A stretch of DNA of 64,000 nt, from assembly GCA_033085395.1 (NCBI GenBank), contig JANQBS010000146.1:36971-100970 (forward strand), given 5' to 3'. Positions 1 to 12,857 of the stretch are shown here, piece after piece (the first letter of the stretch is position 1; every line of letters starts with the position of its first letter). Source of the stretch: Xanthoparmelia taractica (taxonomy: Eukaryota; Ascomycota; Lecanoromycetes; Lecanorales; Parmeliaceae). A model generated the notes under the pieces. It saw only the letters and a list, made by a program, of their open reading frames with translations, was not told where the DNA came from and ran no database searches. The position numbers were made by a program, and so were the translations under genes.

Positions 1-726
1 GATGTTGCAATATATGCATAAAGGATGTACCACCATCGCATGGCATCCACAGCGATATAGACGCCATATGACGATGGAGTCATGGTAAATATGGAAGCTA
101 TCCGCATTTTACGACCTATATCGCCTTCTTGAGTAGCAGCCTCTGTCCGACAGCCCGGGGGTGGTATGCCTCAACTCTAGCCAAGCATACGCTGGAGGCT
201 TCTTGGATAACGAGGAGTGACAGTGTGCACTTAGACAATGTTATCGTTTCTGAAAGCATCTATCTATCTAAACATCTATTCATCTACTTGTAGATGTAAA
301 ACTAATCTCGCAGGGTTTGGTAAAAAGCCATCCGAAAGCGGAGAAGTGACAAATCTCAGGCAAAGGTCAAGGCAACCAATCACTTGAGTAGCAGTTGTTG
401 GATAATCTTCTATGTTCAACACGACATTCATGCTAGATAGTCGTCATTCAAGTGATAAGTACCAGTAGTGATGCCTTACAAACAAAAGCTCGTGTGGAAT
501 ATTCTCGCCACTTCGAGCCGCCCTTGAGAGCTTTGACACTTGGGTTAGTGCCAAGGCTGTGTCATACGCCACGACTACAAAACCGCTTCTTCCGCCAGAC
601 TTCCCTCCTTCCTTCCTACAACTGCCTACCTTCACCCAATAGTCACAACCGAACACCAGTCACACTCACTTCCGACTCATTTACCATCGATCAGACATCA
701 GCTACATACCTCCGACAAATATCATC
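1..726. other. upstream region of polyubiquitin gene
   Basis: No supported gene. The last 130 bases are pyrimidine-rich (runs of cttcct near 600-620), as is common in the core promoter and 5' UTR of strongly expressed fungal genes. The ORFs that cross 452-757 run through this leader and the first intron and look spurious. Confidence 0.6.
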
Positions 727-1770
<1,044 letters not shown>

Positions 1771-2166
1771 GCGGACTATTGTTGTTTTTGGCGGTTCGTT
1801 TTGCTTTTTGTTGTCATCATACTCATTAGCGGGAGCTCTTCGAGGATTCAACTTATGAAGGTCATGTCAATAATGGACGCTCTCGAGGCAGTGGCTCTAG
1901 GTAGTTGATATCAGTATCAAATACTTCTGGGCTGCAAATTTTCCGCTTTCTTTGTGATACTGATTGGGAAATGAAGGCCGCAGCAGTAGTATCCCGTAAA
2001 TGCCATAGAGATTTGCTCCCCAAAAAGCGTACCTAAATGCCGTTACATTTGCCACTCTAATATGGTCGCCTTTCATAACTGCCCATCAACACCTATTTGC
2101 CTGGATAAACAACCCCCACCATCTCGGACAATATCTCAAAGATGATACCACTGGAGCAGAGCACCA
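1771..2166. other. intergenic, polyubiquitin 3' end to RING ligase
   Basis: No gene seen in this stretch. It should contain the 3' UTR of the polyubiquitin gene and the promoter of the gene starting at 2167. Confidence 0.6.
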
Positions 2167-4235
2167 ATGCCTTCGTTCTTCTTCCACATTGCTTTCGACC
2201 TTGATGCCCCAGCCTCCCTGTTGGGTAATCGGATTCAAGAGCAGCGTGACAGCGAGAGGTCTGCACCAAAAGCCGTCACACAAGATTCAGATGCTGGGGG
2301 AGAACAGCCCGTTGTCCCAAGTAGCAGCAGCGGTGGTGAGAGGTGGGAGCGAACAGCTTTACACTCAGTGTCTCAGGATTGGAGGTACGACAAGATATCA
2401 GTCCAAGATATCACCATGGCTTCTGCGGTAAACTCAAATAAGCATGAAGCTGGACCAGATCCGAACAGGAAGATGACGAACGGTATCAGCGCCGGTCCTG
2501 GAGGACTAGCCACGAAGGGTAGATACGAGCCTTGTGATCCTGATCAAGAGGAGCTGGGATGGGGTGTAGTACGCTTGTACCGAGATTCTGAAGAGATTCC
2601 GGGCCTTTATGATGAGCCCACGAGTCCCAAGCACTCAAAGGCCGGGAGAAGCCTATCCAGGAAAGAGACAAATGAACGGCCAACGTTTCGAGACGATGAC
2701 TGCACCACACTATGCATACTTGCGGTACCCTCTTACCTCACGCCATCAGACTTCTTAGGCTTTGTTGGGGAGAAGACGAGGGATCTGGTCAGCCATTTTC
2801 GAATGATTAGGACGGAAAGGGGAAATAGGTACATGGTCCTTATGAAGTTCAGGAACGGTAAGAATGCTAGACAATGGAGGAGAGAATGGAATGGCAAGGC
2901 TTTTGATGGCATGGAGGTAGGCTTCCGTTGTAAAGGGCGCTGGCTAAAGCTAACAAGTCGTAGCCCGAGAATTGCCATGTAGTATTCGTCAAGTCTATCG
3001 AATTCCGGACGCACGAGATACCAGGTCAAGAAGCCTCCTTTCCAGATATGACCAACGACCCGTTCACCCCATCCGTCACGAAGCAGCTATCCCCTATCTC
3101 CACATCTTCGACCCTTCAAGCAGCTCCCATCTCATCAAGCTCACGATCTTCCAAGCCCCACGCTCCACCCACTCCGTCCTTGGTCGAACTACCAACGTGC
3201 CCCGTTTGCCTCGAGCGTATGGACGAATCTACAGGTCTCCTCACAATCCTCTGCCAGCATGTCTTCCACTGCTCCTGTCTCCAGAAGTGGCGTGGATCGG
3301 GCTGTCCCGTCTGCCGTTACACCCAAGATGATCTTGGGCTTGGAAAGAGGACACAAAACAGCACAAGCCTTGGGCAAGACACTGGCCTCAATGAATGTAG
3401 CGTCTGTCGCTCCGATGCTAATCTGTGGATCTGCCTCATCTGCGGCAATGTAGGCTGTGGAAGATATGATGCCGCTCACGCCTTTAGCCATTATGAGCAA
3501 TCACAACATTGTTTTGCCATGGACATGACGACCCAGCGGGTATGGGATTATGCCACCGATGGCTATGTCCACCGTATCGTCCAAAATCAAAAGGACGGGA
3601 AATTCGTGGAGCTCACACCAACCTCCACACAAGCACCACATCCGCACGATGACGATTTCGACGACTATGTACCTCGAGAGAAATTAGACAACCTCGGCTT
3701 AGAGTATACACATTTACTGACAAGCCAGCTTGACAGCCAACGCATGTACTTTGAGGAAATTCTCGAGCGGGCAGCCGACAAGGCATCCCAAGCTGCCCAG
3801 TCCGCCGAGAGAGCTACAGAAACATCTATCAAGAACGCCGAACAACTCGCTACGCTACAAGCATCACACGACACCCTTGCTAACGAGACGATACCATCAC
3901 TCGAGAAAGACCGTGATCGAGCAGCGAGGAAGGCAGAAAAATTCGAAGCCATGGCTCGCAAGCTGGAGAAGGAGTGGCGGGAAGAAAAAGCCATGAATGA
4001 GTCTCTCATGAGACGTATTACCCACCTAGGTAACCAGTTGGAAGCAGTGAAGACAGAGAAGGTGGAGCTTGAAGAGCAGAACAGGGACCTCGGGTTTTTT
4101 ATTAGTGGGATGGAGAAGCTGAAGAGCGTCGGCGTGGATGAGGAGGATGTTAGAGAGGGCACTGTGAGTTTGCCAGAGATTGGAGAGGAGGCCAGGGGCA
4201 AAGGGAAGAAGGGTGGTGGGAAGGGAAAGAAGTGA
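2167..4235 (+). CDS. BRAP2/Etp1-type RING and UBP zinc-finger protein
   Basis: Predicted cytoplasmic E3 ubiquitin ligase of the BRCA1-associated protein 2 family (human BRAP/IMP, yeast Etp1). Exons are 2167-2916 and 2964-4235, with a 47-bp intron at 2917-2963; the product is about 673 residues. The N-terminus begins MPSFFFH, the form I expect for fungal members, which supports this ATG. Domains in order: a BRAP2 RRM-like domain (about 185-290) that continues across the splice site as ENCHVVFVKSIEF; a C3HC4 RING at about 329-367 (CPVC, CQHVFH, CPVC); a UBP-type zinc finger at about 395-440 (CSVC, CLICGNVGCGR, H..Y), which in this family binds ubiquitin; then a long coiled coil (about 500-625) and a Lys/Gly-rich tail. 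All zinc ligands are present. In animals this family tunes MAPK scaffolding; the yeast member is linked to ethanol tolerance. The role here is inferred from family only. Confidence 0.92.
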
Positions 4236-4650
4236 GCATGGCGTGGGCGTTTTTGGAAGCCTTTATCGCTTGGTGTACTCCGTACACGGGTTTCTTTTTA
4301 CGGGCTTCTCGTTGAAGTATGCATTGCAGGCGTGAGACCATTGGAATGGATGATACCCAATTATGCCTTATAAATAGCTTGTCGTTTCATAGAAGTGTTC
4401 CACCTACTCAACTCAATGAATCAACATACGTACTGAGAACACGAAAGGATGCCTCGCTATGGTCAATACATATGCACAATGAATCTCTCGGCTAGCAATT
4501 GGTGGATGACGTCGGACATGAAGCTCTTATACCTCCGTGGAGCTCTCCCGAAACGTCAGTCTTCGTTTCATCCAAATATTCATAAACCCTTCAGTTGATC
4601 AGTGAGCACCGGCGCCGTAGCCTCAATCGTACACGAATCATCAGCTCAAC
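4236..4650. other. intergenic, upstream of MnSOD
   Basis: No coding region supported. It holds the RING-ligase 3' UTR and the promoter of the MnSOD gene. Confidence 0.5.
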
Positions 4651-5494
4651 ATGTCTACTACCCTCCTCCGCTCGTCCACCACCGTCCGTAGCGGCATACG
4701 TAACTTAACCACCATCTCCAAAATCGCCCTCGCCCGCCCAGCAACAATACCCTCCTTCGCCCGCGGCAAAGCCACCCTCCCAGACTTACCATGTAATTCA
4801 CTTCCTTTCAGCACCCTTAAAGCTTTCGATTGAGGCTCTAACATCACGATAGATGACTATGGTGCTCTCGAGCCCTCCATCTCCGGCCAAATTATGGAGC
4901 TTCATCACAGCAAACACCACCAGACATACGTAAACTCCTACAACAACTTCACCGAGCAACTCGCCTCGGCCACCTCCTCCTCCGACCCAGCAGCACAAAT
5001 CGCTTTGCAACCTCTCATCAACTTCCACGGCGGTGGGCACATCAATCACTCGCTCTTTTGGGAGAACCTGGCCCCCAAGTCTTCCGGCGGCGGTGAGCCA
5101 CCGAGTGGAAAGCTGGGCAATGCCATCGATCAGGCGTATGGGAGTCTGGACAACTTGAAGAAGATTATGAATACGAAGCTGGCAGGAATTCAGGGCAGCG
5201 GGTGGGCTTGGTTGGTCAAGGATACGGAGACGGGAGCATTGCAGGTGAGGACGTATGCAAATCAAGACCCAGTGGTAGGACAATTCAAGCCGCTGTTGGG
5301 CATTGACGCTTGGGAGCATGCGTACTAGTATGTGCTCTGTCCCTCTATTCTCACCCACTGGTGCAGTGTGGGGTTTTCGAGGCAAGACTGCTAATTGGTC
5401 ATACAGTCTACAATACCAAAACCGCAAAGCCGAGTACTTCGGCGCTATCTGGGACGTCATTAATTGGAAGACCGCTGAGAAGCGGTTTGAGTAA
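4651..5494 (+). CDS. sod2: mitochondrial manganese superoxide dismutase
   Basis: Converts superoxide to hydrogen peroxide and oxygen in the mitochondrial matrix. Exons are 4651-4792, 4853-5327 and 5407-5494, giving 234 residues; introns are 60 and 79 bp and the split codons (T|AT, TA|T) rejoin to Tyr. The first 40 or so residues are rich in Ser, Arg and Thr and poor in acidic residues, as in a matrix targeting peptide. The mature part starts near LPDLPYDYGALEP. Metal ligands expected for the family are visible: His in the ELHHSKHH helix, His in GGGHINHSLFW, and Asp and His in DAWEHAYYLQY. The Gly-rich HGGGH segment and the Gln in the GSGW region context fit a Mn rather than Fe enzyme. Length and motif order match fungal Sod2. 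The last exon is 88 nt. Confidence 0.96.
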
Positions 5495-6124
5495 CTCGAT
5501 CAAGCATTTGTACTATTTTCAGTATCTGCGAATGTGGGGGATTGGCCGTAGTGGCCACCAATTCACTCCAAACTCGCTCAAATACCGCCATTTGCCGCCA
5601 AGTCTTCTCCAAACCATGGTCTCCTTGCCGCCGACATTTCTCTCTGATCCTATGAGCAAGTTTTTAGCCCGAAAACATCCTTTAGTATATCCTATTGTCC
5701 CACTATCTCACAGCAATGATCAAGTATAAACGTCTTTTCGAGTCTTCTGCTTTTTCTCTCTTCAGCGTCTCTCCTAACCACCAGCTATACCTCACAGAAA
5801 AACAGTCCAACTGCAAACAGACAGACAGCTATACTGAAGTATTGCCTCTCCGTCGATCCGCTATTGCAATAGAACACGCATCTACCGAACATAGCATCTA
5901 CCAAACAGCAGCCATAACAGAGCTACAGCCAAATCTGAGAGTGCTTTACCACTACCACATCCACAGACAGACAAACGTCTCTACGAGCTGAATAGCTCTT
6001 CGACTGTCTAACGTCGCAGGAGAGACGCATCCACCCAGGACACAGCAGTAGTACGGCTATAAGCAGAATTGGCCGTTCTACCGCTACCGTTACCACTACC
6101 AATTACCGGCTTCACGCCGCAAAC
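5495..6124. other. intergenic, MnSOD 3' side to hypothetical gene
   Basis: No gene supported. Short CA/CT-rich stretches (accactacca, cagacagaca) occur near 5940-6110, probably leader or promoter sequence for the gene starting at 6125. Confidence 0.5.
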
Positions 6125-6958
6125 ATGAATTTTTCCGAGCCAGGTTGCGGTGCCGCCACCATCACCACCATCAACAGCAGCACACCCCTCGACTTCGCTC
6201 GCTCACTCTTCTCCAGCATGGCCTCCCCCACCAAAATCTCAGACTTCACCAGAAACCTAACCGCCATCCGCGACGCGGCCTACTTGCTCCTGCTCCCACA
6301 AACATACCGCGCAGAGGTCGAGTTCCACCAAGCAGAAACATCACGCATATCGAACGGACCCCTCGGCGACGCCGTCCTTCAAGCATCGACCCTCTTCTTC
6401 CTCAACACCTTCCGCCACGACGCAATCGACAACGACGCCGCAACCGCACGCACGCAAAACGAAGACATATACGAAGCTACTAACCGCATGCTACTGGACC
6501 TAGCCGCGGAGCAAGAGCGCTACATGGACAACATGACGCTCTTGCTCGCCGACATGAAGGAGAAATGGAAACGCGATTTGATAGAAACGGGCTCGTTCGT
6601 TTCCCTTCCTTCCTTCCTTCCTTCCCTCCCCCCTCCCTTTTTCCCCCACCCTTTCACCTCCTCTCCATCCCCCCCTACTAACTCACCCACCCACCCACCC
6701 AGCTGGCACCACACAGCCCTCACGCTAGGAAAATCAGGCATCGCGTCCGCTCAGGCTCTCTCTGATCTCGTCGGCGAGCGTCGCCCCATCACCACCGCTC
6801 CTCCTCCTCCACCACCACCACCACCACACGACGACGGCAAATACAACTACTTGAGCGAGATAGCGCGGTACTGGCGGACGTGGGCGGGCACCACGGAAGC
6901 GGGGATGTACGAGGAGGTGTGGAGTTATGTCGCCGGACGGGCGTTGGTGCAGGAGTAG
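6125..6958 (+). CDS. hypothetical helical protein
   Basis: I do not recognise the family. The reading frame is open without splicing (277 residues), but residues about 157-192 are encoded by a nearly pure pyrimidine tract (6601-6674) followed by a perfect TACTAAC branch site and a cccacccag acceptor ending at 6702. With a donor at 6595 (GTTCGT) this is a 108-bp phase-preserving intron, and I prefer the spliced product of about 241 residues, where ETGS joins WHHTALTL. The first 155 residues look mostly helical with Ala/Leu/Asp repeats and contain heptad-like stretches (LLDLAAEQERYMDNM). A run of about ten prolines (6797-6828) separates this from a C-terminal helix (YLSEIARYWRTWAG). No signal peptide or membrane segment is seen. 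Confidence 0.6.
   Translation: MNFSEPGCGAATITTINSSTPLDFARSLFSSMASPTKISDFTRNLTAIRDAAYLLLLPQTYRAEVEFHQAETSRISNGPLGDAVLQASTLFFLNTFRHDAIDNDAATARTQNEDIYEATNRMLLDLAAEQERYMDNMTLLLADMKEKWKRDLIETGSFVSLPSFLPSLPPPFFPHPFTSSPSPPTNSPTHPPSWHHTALTLGKSGIASAQALSDLVGERRPITTAPPPPPPPPPHDDGKYNYLSEIARYWRTWAGTTEAGMYEEVWSYVAGRALVQE
6601..6702 (+). repeat. (TTCC)n pyrimidine tract in a likely intron
   Basis: About 60 bases of ttcc, ccct and cccc, followed by ctactaactca and a cag acceptor. Read as coding it gives a Ser/Pro/Phe low-complexity segment; read as an intron it supplies the polypyrimidine tract. Confidence 0.6.
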
Positions 6959-8216
6959 CGGGTGTGATGGGACGGATTTTCATTTTGGTGGTGGTGTGGG
7001 GAAAGGATGGTAGGGGGTGTATTGGGTTGGGACGGGAGGGGACGGGGCATTGTTGGATGTTTTCTTTGTTTTGGAAGTCCGGTGTTCGGTGTTTGCGTAT
7101 GGATATGGATATGGATATGGATAGGGGCATGAACGTGAGTATGAGCATGGCAGCCTACTGGTTAGGTCGGTCGGATATCATCTCTGGAGTTCTGGTGTTT
7201 GGATTCGAGGCATTGGCATGGACCTGGCACGTTCTTGGAATGTGGGATATGATGGGCATTACATCTTTACGAGCTGAGTGGGCACGTTCTTGGGATTTGG
7301 ATTTGGATATGCAGCATTGGCATCAGCATCGGCATCACGACCTCCTCGATGCGATGCGATTCGACCCGACTGGACATATTTTCCCAGGACTTGGAGTCTT
7401 TAGACATTGGACATGGAACATTTTACATCAAGCTTCTTTCTACGAGACTTGGGGTCATTTGCTACCCTTTTGTCTTCACACAAAGCCATGAGCACTTATA
7501 TTATCAACCCAGCAATAAATTCATCATCATAAACCCGCTCCCAAAAAAAAGCGCTCACCACCAAAATTGTGAACGGAACTTCCCTCGTAACAAAAACGAA
7601 GCCTACTCACCTCACACCGGCTCCTTCTTTACCTATTTATTCAGCCACGACATCACGACATCAAGAACAAACCGTCGGACGAGGGAAAAAAAAAAAGAAT
7701 AAGACAAGCAAATCACAAGCAGATGTTCCAATGTGTTTTATCAGGTACGGTAAACTTATCACGCTCCCCACAACAATTGCGAGAGTTTGCGCCACATCTG
7801 TCGGATTTACGGGCCCTCAAGATGAAGATGGGAGAGGATTATGAGTAGCTTTCGTTGCGAAGCTTTGAGGCTGGATGACGTTCAGAGTGATTGCGTTGCG
7901 GTGGTTTTTGGTTAGGATAGGTGCGATGCCCAAGGTAGAAATCTGGGTAGTCTTTAGCTGTCATCTCGCAATATACTCCACCAGCGTTTTCACAGACAAT
8001 CCGTGTAAACCTTTTGGTGCTTACATACCTGCACTTGCTTCAGCCACACACAAATCATCACATAGCATCGACCCTTGAGAGTGTGCTGGACTCCGATAGA
8101 TCCTCTTGCCTCCGTCCACCCCTCCCGGCTCTGTTCCACACTTCCCGTCTTGGGGAAGCGACGAAACGACAGCAGACTGACCACTGTTGTTGGATATTCT
8201 ATCAAAATCTCCGCAA
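6959..8216. other. gene-poor stretch with (ATGGAT)n repeat
   Basis: 1.26 kb without a convincing gene. A 203-codon frame at 6880-7491 is low in complexity (Met-Asp repeats from the ATGGAT tandem at 7098-7123, and His/Trp-rich parts) and overlaps the end of the preceding gene, so I do not call it. An A-rich run sits at about 7685-7700. Confidence 0.5.
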
Positions 8217-8780
8217 ATGACGGGCTCGTCCGAGGTGAAGAGACTATGGAGGAAGTACATAGAGATGTACAGGGAGTACCGGATTACCAAGAAGCAGAGG
8301 TCGAGCCAAGCAAGCTCGGAAAGCTCGAGCCGGGATAGCAAAGAGAGTATGGTGTTAGACGAAGCAGCGCTCATGATCGTTGGTTTGGGACTGGACTCGA
8401 AGCAGGAAGAGGAGTACATTGACTTCATGCTGGATGACGATCCTCGCTTCATCGACAACCCCCACGGCATCGGCTGCTCCAGAACGTACGAGGAGCCTTA
8501 CGACAGCGTCAATAATTCTCTTTCCACGTCGCCTGCGTCCATGCGTCCTCTCGTGCCCCAAGAAGTCGATCTCAACGCGGCCGACAGGCTACTTTCGTTT
8601 CCTAAGCTGGGAGCTTGCAAGTCGGAGAGCATTGACATGGTGAAAGGAAAGAGAAAAGGCAGGATGCCTGGTGATAGCGCGGATGATCGGTACAAGTTCC
8701 TGCTTGATGGTCCAGCAGCGCAGACAAGATTTTCCGCGAAAAGGTTTACACTGGTACGGCAGCGCGCTTGGACGAGGTGA
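8217..8780 (+). CDS. hypothetical acidic protein
   Basis: Single-exon frame of 187 residues starting MTGSSEVKRLW. The frame is open further upstream to 8187 but with no ATG, so this ATG is chosen. The N-terminal 25 residues are basic and helical (RLWRKYIEMYREYRITKK). A Ser-rich patch follows, then an acidic helical segment (DSKQEEEYIDFMLDDDPRF) and a basic patch (KGKRKGR). Codon use and composition look like protein rather than noise, but no known domain is visible and I cannot confirm it is expressed. It lies tail to tail with psf3, whose stop is about 460 bases downstream on the other strand. Confidence 0.45.
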   Translation: MTGSSEVKRLWRKYIEMYREYRITKKQRSSQASSESSSRDSKESMVLDEAALMIVGLGLDSKQEEEYIDFMLDDDPRFIDNPHGIGCSRTYEEPYDSVNNSLSTSPASMRPLVPQEVDLNAADRLLSFPKLGACKSESIDMVKGKRKGRMPGDSADDRYKFLLDGPAAQTRFSAKRFTLVRQRAWTR

Positions 8781-9238
8781 GAAGTCAATACTTGGGGCAC
8801 TGGATTGGTAGTTTGGACAATAGCTTGAGAGAGTAATGGTGGGTCCGAACCTGGCGGCGAATAGATGACCTGGAACTGGAGCGAGGCGTTTGGCGAACAC
8901 GGATGATGGAATCCCCTGCTTGTAATATTGTTAGACGGAACAATGGAGAACTCCAATGAATCTTTTACCTCGCTGAAAGAGTCCAGTAGCGTTGCACGCT
9001 GCAACCGCAGCTCCCTTCCTAGGCTACGTACCCAGAACTGTGTTTCATATCAATACAATTGACGCATTTCCACAGAAGACCACCTAGTGGTCTACTTTCT
9101 TCAGACCGATCTTTGACGGCGAGAGGTTCGGTGTGTTGGTTCAAGCGTCCCCGACCTTAGCGTTTCTTCTTTGTCTCCCCCATCCACTCCCGCATGGCAT
9201 TGGAACTACCATGAGCAGATCGGAATACTACAGCCCAT
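8781..9238. other. intergenic between convergent genes
   Basis: Short 3' flanks of the hypothetical gene and of psf3. No gene seen. Confidence 0.5.
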
Positions 9239-9965
9239 TCAGCACCACATTCCGTAACTCATGTAGTCCGAGGACCTACACTGTCTCTCCATCTCGTCCA
9301 ATCCCCTTAAAAAGTCTTGTGCTTCCCCCAGTGCTCCTCGCGGATTATGAGCATGGTCTGCAATCTCAGCTGCTCTCTCTTTGAATGTCTGCATCACACC
9401 GTCGCAAGTCAGCCCAAACGACTTTGCGATACACATGCCTGCCGCCGCAGCCCTCCTAGGCCTTCCCCCCACGTAGGCCACGCAGTCATTCCACGTACCT
9501 CACTCAATACATCCACAATCTCCTCCTCCTCAAACAAATCTAGCACCCTAGCCGCCAAGTCATAATAATGACTCGCCAGTTGTCTCAGGTCCACCGTCTT
9601 CGGCCCCGCTTTTAACGCCGCCAAGACTCGGGGCGATATAGAAGCGGGCAAATCGAGCGTGCACAATGTTTGAGAAGAAGGGCCTAGACGTTGGACCGCA
9701 AGCAGGGTGCTGAGCCAGAGGGGAAGAGAGACGCGAGTGCCGGCTTTGATCTGGGAAGAGAGCATTAGAGTGGCTACGTCGCTAGTTTTGCGAAGCTGGA
9801 CATGAAGCTGAAAGGGATGAAATGGAAGGATCTGGAGAAGGGGGAGCGTACATCTCCACCTGCGTTCTCGTCAAGGTAGCCTAAGCCGGGGATGTCAAGG
9901 TCGAAGGTGCAAGGGACCTTTTGGGCATCAGTGAGGATGGCGTCGATGTCGTAGTAAGAACCCAT
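9239..9965 (-). CDS. psf3: GINS complex subunit Psf3
   Basis: Psf3 is one of four GINS subunits. GINS joins Cdc45 and Mcm2-7 to form the CMG replicative helicase in the nucleus. Exons on the minus strand are 9965-9852, 9750-9499 and 9388-9239, giving 171 residues; introns are 101 and 110 bp and both are phase 0. The N-terminus MGSYYDIDAILTDAQ followed by KVPCTF and DIPGLGYLD is the diagnostic Psf3 B-domain start. The second exon begins IKAGTRVSLPLWL, the next conserved block, and the third ends with FLRGLDEMERQ. The last dozen residues (ending SYGMWC) are not strongly diagnostic, so a short extra intron near the stop is possible. The total length is slightly below the usual 180-190. Confidence 0.9.
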
Positions 9966-10285
9966 GAGTGTAAGGAAGTGAAGGCGAGGTTTCAATGGTT
10001 GCTGGAAGTTGCGTTAACGGCGCGATGTGAGGTGATCGCCAGCCCTAGCCCTAGAGCTAATGTTCACCTTACGCCAGGATGGATGGTGACATTAGCACAT
10101 TAGGAATATACGAGGATGAGCTAGGGTTTCTGGACGCAGAACGAAAATCACTGCAAGTTATTCTATGTAATTTGCTATAGTGCTGCAAGAATATGGGATG
10201 CTGTTTTATCGGATCTGCATTATGTCCCATACATCCCCTACTGACACTAATCCGGATATCCAGGTGGTAGTGGTCTGTCAAAGCC
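9966..10285. other. intergenic, psf3 promoter side
   Basis: 320 bases between the psf3 start and the 3' end of the SET gene, both on the minus strand. It contains a short telomere-like CCCTAG repeat (agccctagccctagagct near 10040). No gene seen. Confidence 0.5.
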
Positions 10286-12431
10286 TCAAGAATCTCCAAG
10301 CTCGAGATACAAGACCCAGTCATCATCTCCCACATTTTCTCTCTGGTCCAGACTTGGACACCACACGCCTTCAGTTTTGATTATATTGAGACACCATTGC
10401 AGCCGCTTCACGGTGATCCGCTTATCGTTGTATACTGACTGAGGGCGTTTCTGTGTAGCTGCCTCCACTGCATCGAGATATGATCGAGCAATGAAAGCAG
10501 ACTCCAGTTCAGCGCCACCGCTTGCACTACGGACAGGGTCAAACCACTCAGCTCTCTTCTCAAGGACAGGGTTCTCATGTCTTTGGTCGACAATTGATTC
10601 CTCTGACGGCTCGGCATAGTTCTGTTGGCAGAAGTGTAACCATCGAACAAACATCGGGTTAATCTCGTCTTCTTCCTCTGGACCAGATTGACGATAGACC
10701 CACAACCCGCAGAGCCAGACTGTGAAAGCGAAGTCGACGCCTCCACGTTCTCGGATCTTTATGGGATCACGAGTTCTCATACCTGCATTCAACACTCCAC
10801 GCAGATCTTTTAACAAGCTCTTTGGACTATCCGTGAGAATGTGCTCCAGCCGCAATACTCTGAGGTTTCCGGGCTCGGAAGTAGTGACTGACTTTAAGAG
10901 AGTATACATGGAGTCCAGCACACTATCAAGTATTCTGAGCTGGCTATTGCGGTATCTTGCGGCATCCTCTTGCTTGCTATTTTGCGGGATTTGAGGCAGC
11001 TCATTATCATGTTTCCGTATTGCTCTTTGCCCTTTCTGCAGTATCATGATGACTGCACAAATCACATGTAGCTTATTTCGCGAGAAATTACGATCTGAAA
11101 AGTCCTTGTAGGCTGAGCAATTATCTGCTATATGTGCTTCCCGAGGATTCTCAACGGCAATGGAGAAGCATTCTAAGAACTGCGGCGAAAATTCACAGCT
11201 CTTATTTTCTTGGAGTCGCACCCAATGAATGTTTTGTTCTAGTATTTCCTCAACCTTGAAGTCTTCTGAAGACTCAAGGACTTGGCATCCACTGCTAGCC
11301 GTCCCTCTGGACGGGTTTGGGTGAATATCATTACAGTCCAATGTGCTGTGACTCCGCTCTGCACTCGAGCTTGGCTTGCGGGCCGATCGGCGAGCCTTTG
11401 TAGCTTTGATATGAGCTGCAATTGCTGGGGTGAAGCCAAGGCTATAATGATCAGAGGTATTTTCAGGAAGACTAAAGCCATATCCCATGATAACTAGAAA
11501 ACCGCCCATCAGCAGAATTCGAGACGGCAAGTGACCAACGCACGCTCTTCGTTACTTTTGGGATCATAATTATTCCACACCTGACATCCGCCGTGGGTTG
11601 ACTCCTCTGCCCTGAGCGCGCAAACACTTGCAGTCCAGACCCAGGAAACCTTGGCAGTTGGATTGTGATTTAAAAGGTCTAAGCCCGGGAGGAGGACTGG
11701 AAATCTACCAACGCTGTCACTAGCAACAACGACATTTCCTTCCTTTCGGTTGAACGACGCCGGGCCAGCAAAGCTTCGAGTAGTCATGACGGTTGCCGCC
11801 CAGAGATAGAGCTCCCTTGCCAGATTAGTATTGTAAGCTGGGGCAAGACTTCAGTATTGAAAACAACGAACCAAGTCCACAAAGGCCTTTGCTCAGCATC
11901 GAAGCCATTCGCAAAGAGCGACTGCATTGCATTTTCGTACTCTTGCCGCCACGCCTCTTCCCTTGTCTCCTTTGCATTACCGAAGTTGGTTCCCCGAAGC
12001 CATACCAAGTCATGCTCATCATACCACAAGGGAGTGCTGAAAGAACGAGGCAGGCTGTTGATGTATGGCCACCACGGCGACTGTGCTTTCAACAAACGCT
12101 GTTTTATGAGAAATAATCGAGTGGCAACATGGGGTGTAAACGTAGAGTGAAAGTCTGGGAAATGATGTTGGTTGACAGTTGGCCAGGATATGGTTAAGTG
12201 ATGTGGGCAGGAGACAATGATGCTGCCTGGCAGAAGGATAGCGTTTTCTTTGACACGAACGTAATTACCATCGTCATTGCCGGACGTAATCTCAACCGAA
12301 GGATGCAAATAGCCTCCATTGGCAAGAAACCAGGACTCAAAATCCTCAGCGATAGGGCTCGATTGGATCTTCGTCGTGGACGAACAACAGTGATCGGAGG
12401 CAAGGAGCCAAGCTCTAAACTCTGTTGCCAT
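10286..12431 (-). CDS. SET-domain protein-lysine/histidine methyltransferase, SETD3/RKM type
   Basis: Predicted S-adenosylmethionine-dependent methyltransferase of the Rubisco-LSMT/SETD3/RKM class, which usually acts on ribosomal proteins, actin or other non-histone proteins. Minus-strand exons are 12431-11872, 11815-11544 and 11493-10286, giving about 679 residues; introns are 56 and 50 bp. The splice joins restore two family motifs: TWELYLWAATVMTTRSF across intron 1 and NEELIMGYGF across intron 2. Between them is LLPGLDLLNHNP (about 228-239), where Asn-His binds the cofactor, and the GYGF Tyr is the expected catalytic residue. The split SET domain (with an I-SET insert) covers about residues 15-290; the rest is helical and would include the LSMT substrate-binding region. 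Substrate cannot be inferred from sequence. It is head to head with the P450 gene. Confidence 0.88.
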
Positions 12432-12857
12432 TTCAGCCAGCCCAGCCCAGCCCAGCCACTGTATTCTATGTCCTATGTCTCCTCCTAATCCAATTCGTCG
12501 ATTAGCTATTCATTCTTCTATACAGTGATACCCGCTTCCCAGAGGCTGTGTGAATAGTCAGGCATGCCTGGGCAGGCTACGACAGTCACCATGAGACTGG
12601 ATGATTACCTTGCCGGTACAGGATGGACCATCTTCACGCTGAGTTGCAGGACCAATTGATGAATGATCTAAGCCTGCCAAGGTACTAGCAGTATAGTACG
12701 AGGGGTAGGAAGTACCTTTATAACACCAGTGCCGCCGATAACTTATCGCTGAAGATTAAACAGCCCCACCAAACTTGTATAAATACTGACATTTTTGCTT
12801 CTCCTAACCTTCAATTTCATATTGACCACGAAGTTGAGCGAAGAGAATCATTCTAAC
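12432..12857. promoter_or_regulatory. divergent promoter, SET gene and P450
   Basis: 426 bases between two divergent start codons. The SET-proximal side has a (CAGCC)n tandem at about 12434-12458. Confidence 0.5.
12778..12785 (+). promoter_or_regulatory. TATA box of the P450 gene
   Basis: TATAAATA lies 73 bases upstream of the P450 start codon, a plausible distance for a short fungal leader. Confidence 0.5.

Noticed and set aside
6880..7491. 203-codon plus-strand frame
   Set aside because: Overlaps the end of the preceding gene and contains Met-Asp runs from an ATGGAT tandem plus His/Trp-rich stretches; looks like low-complexity noise.
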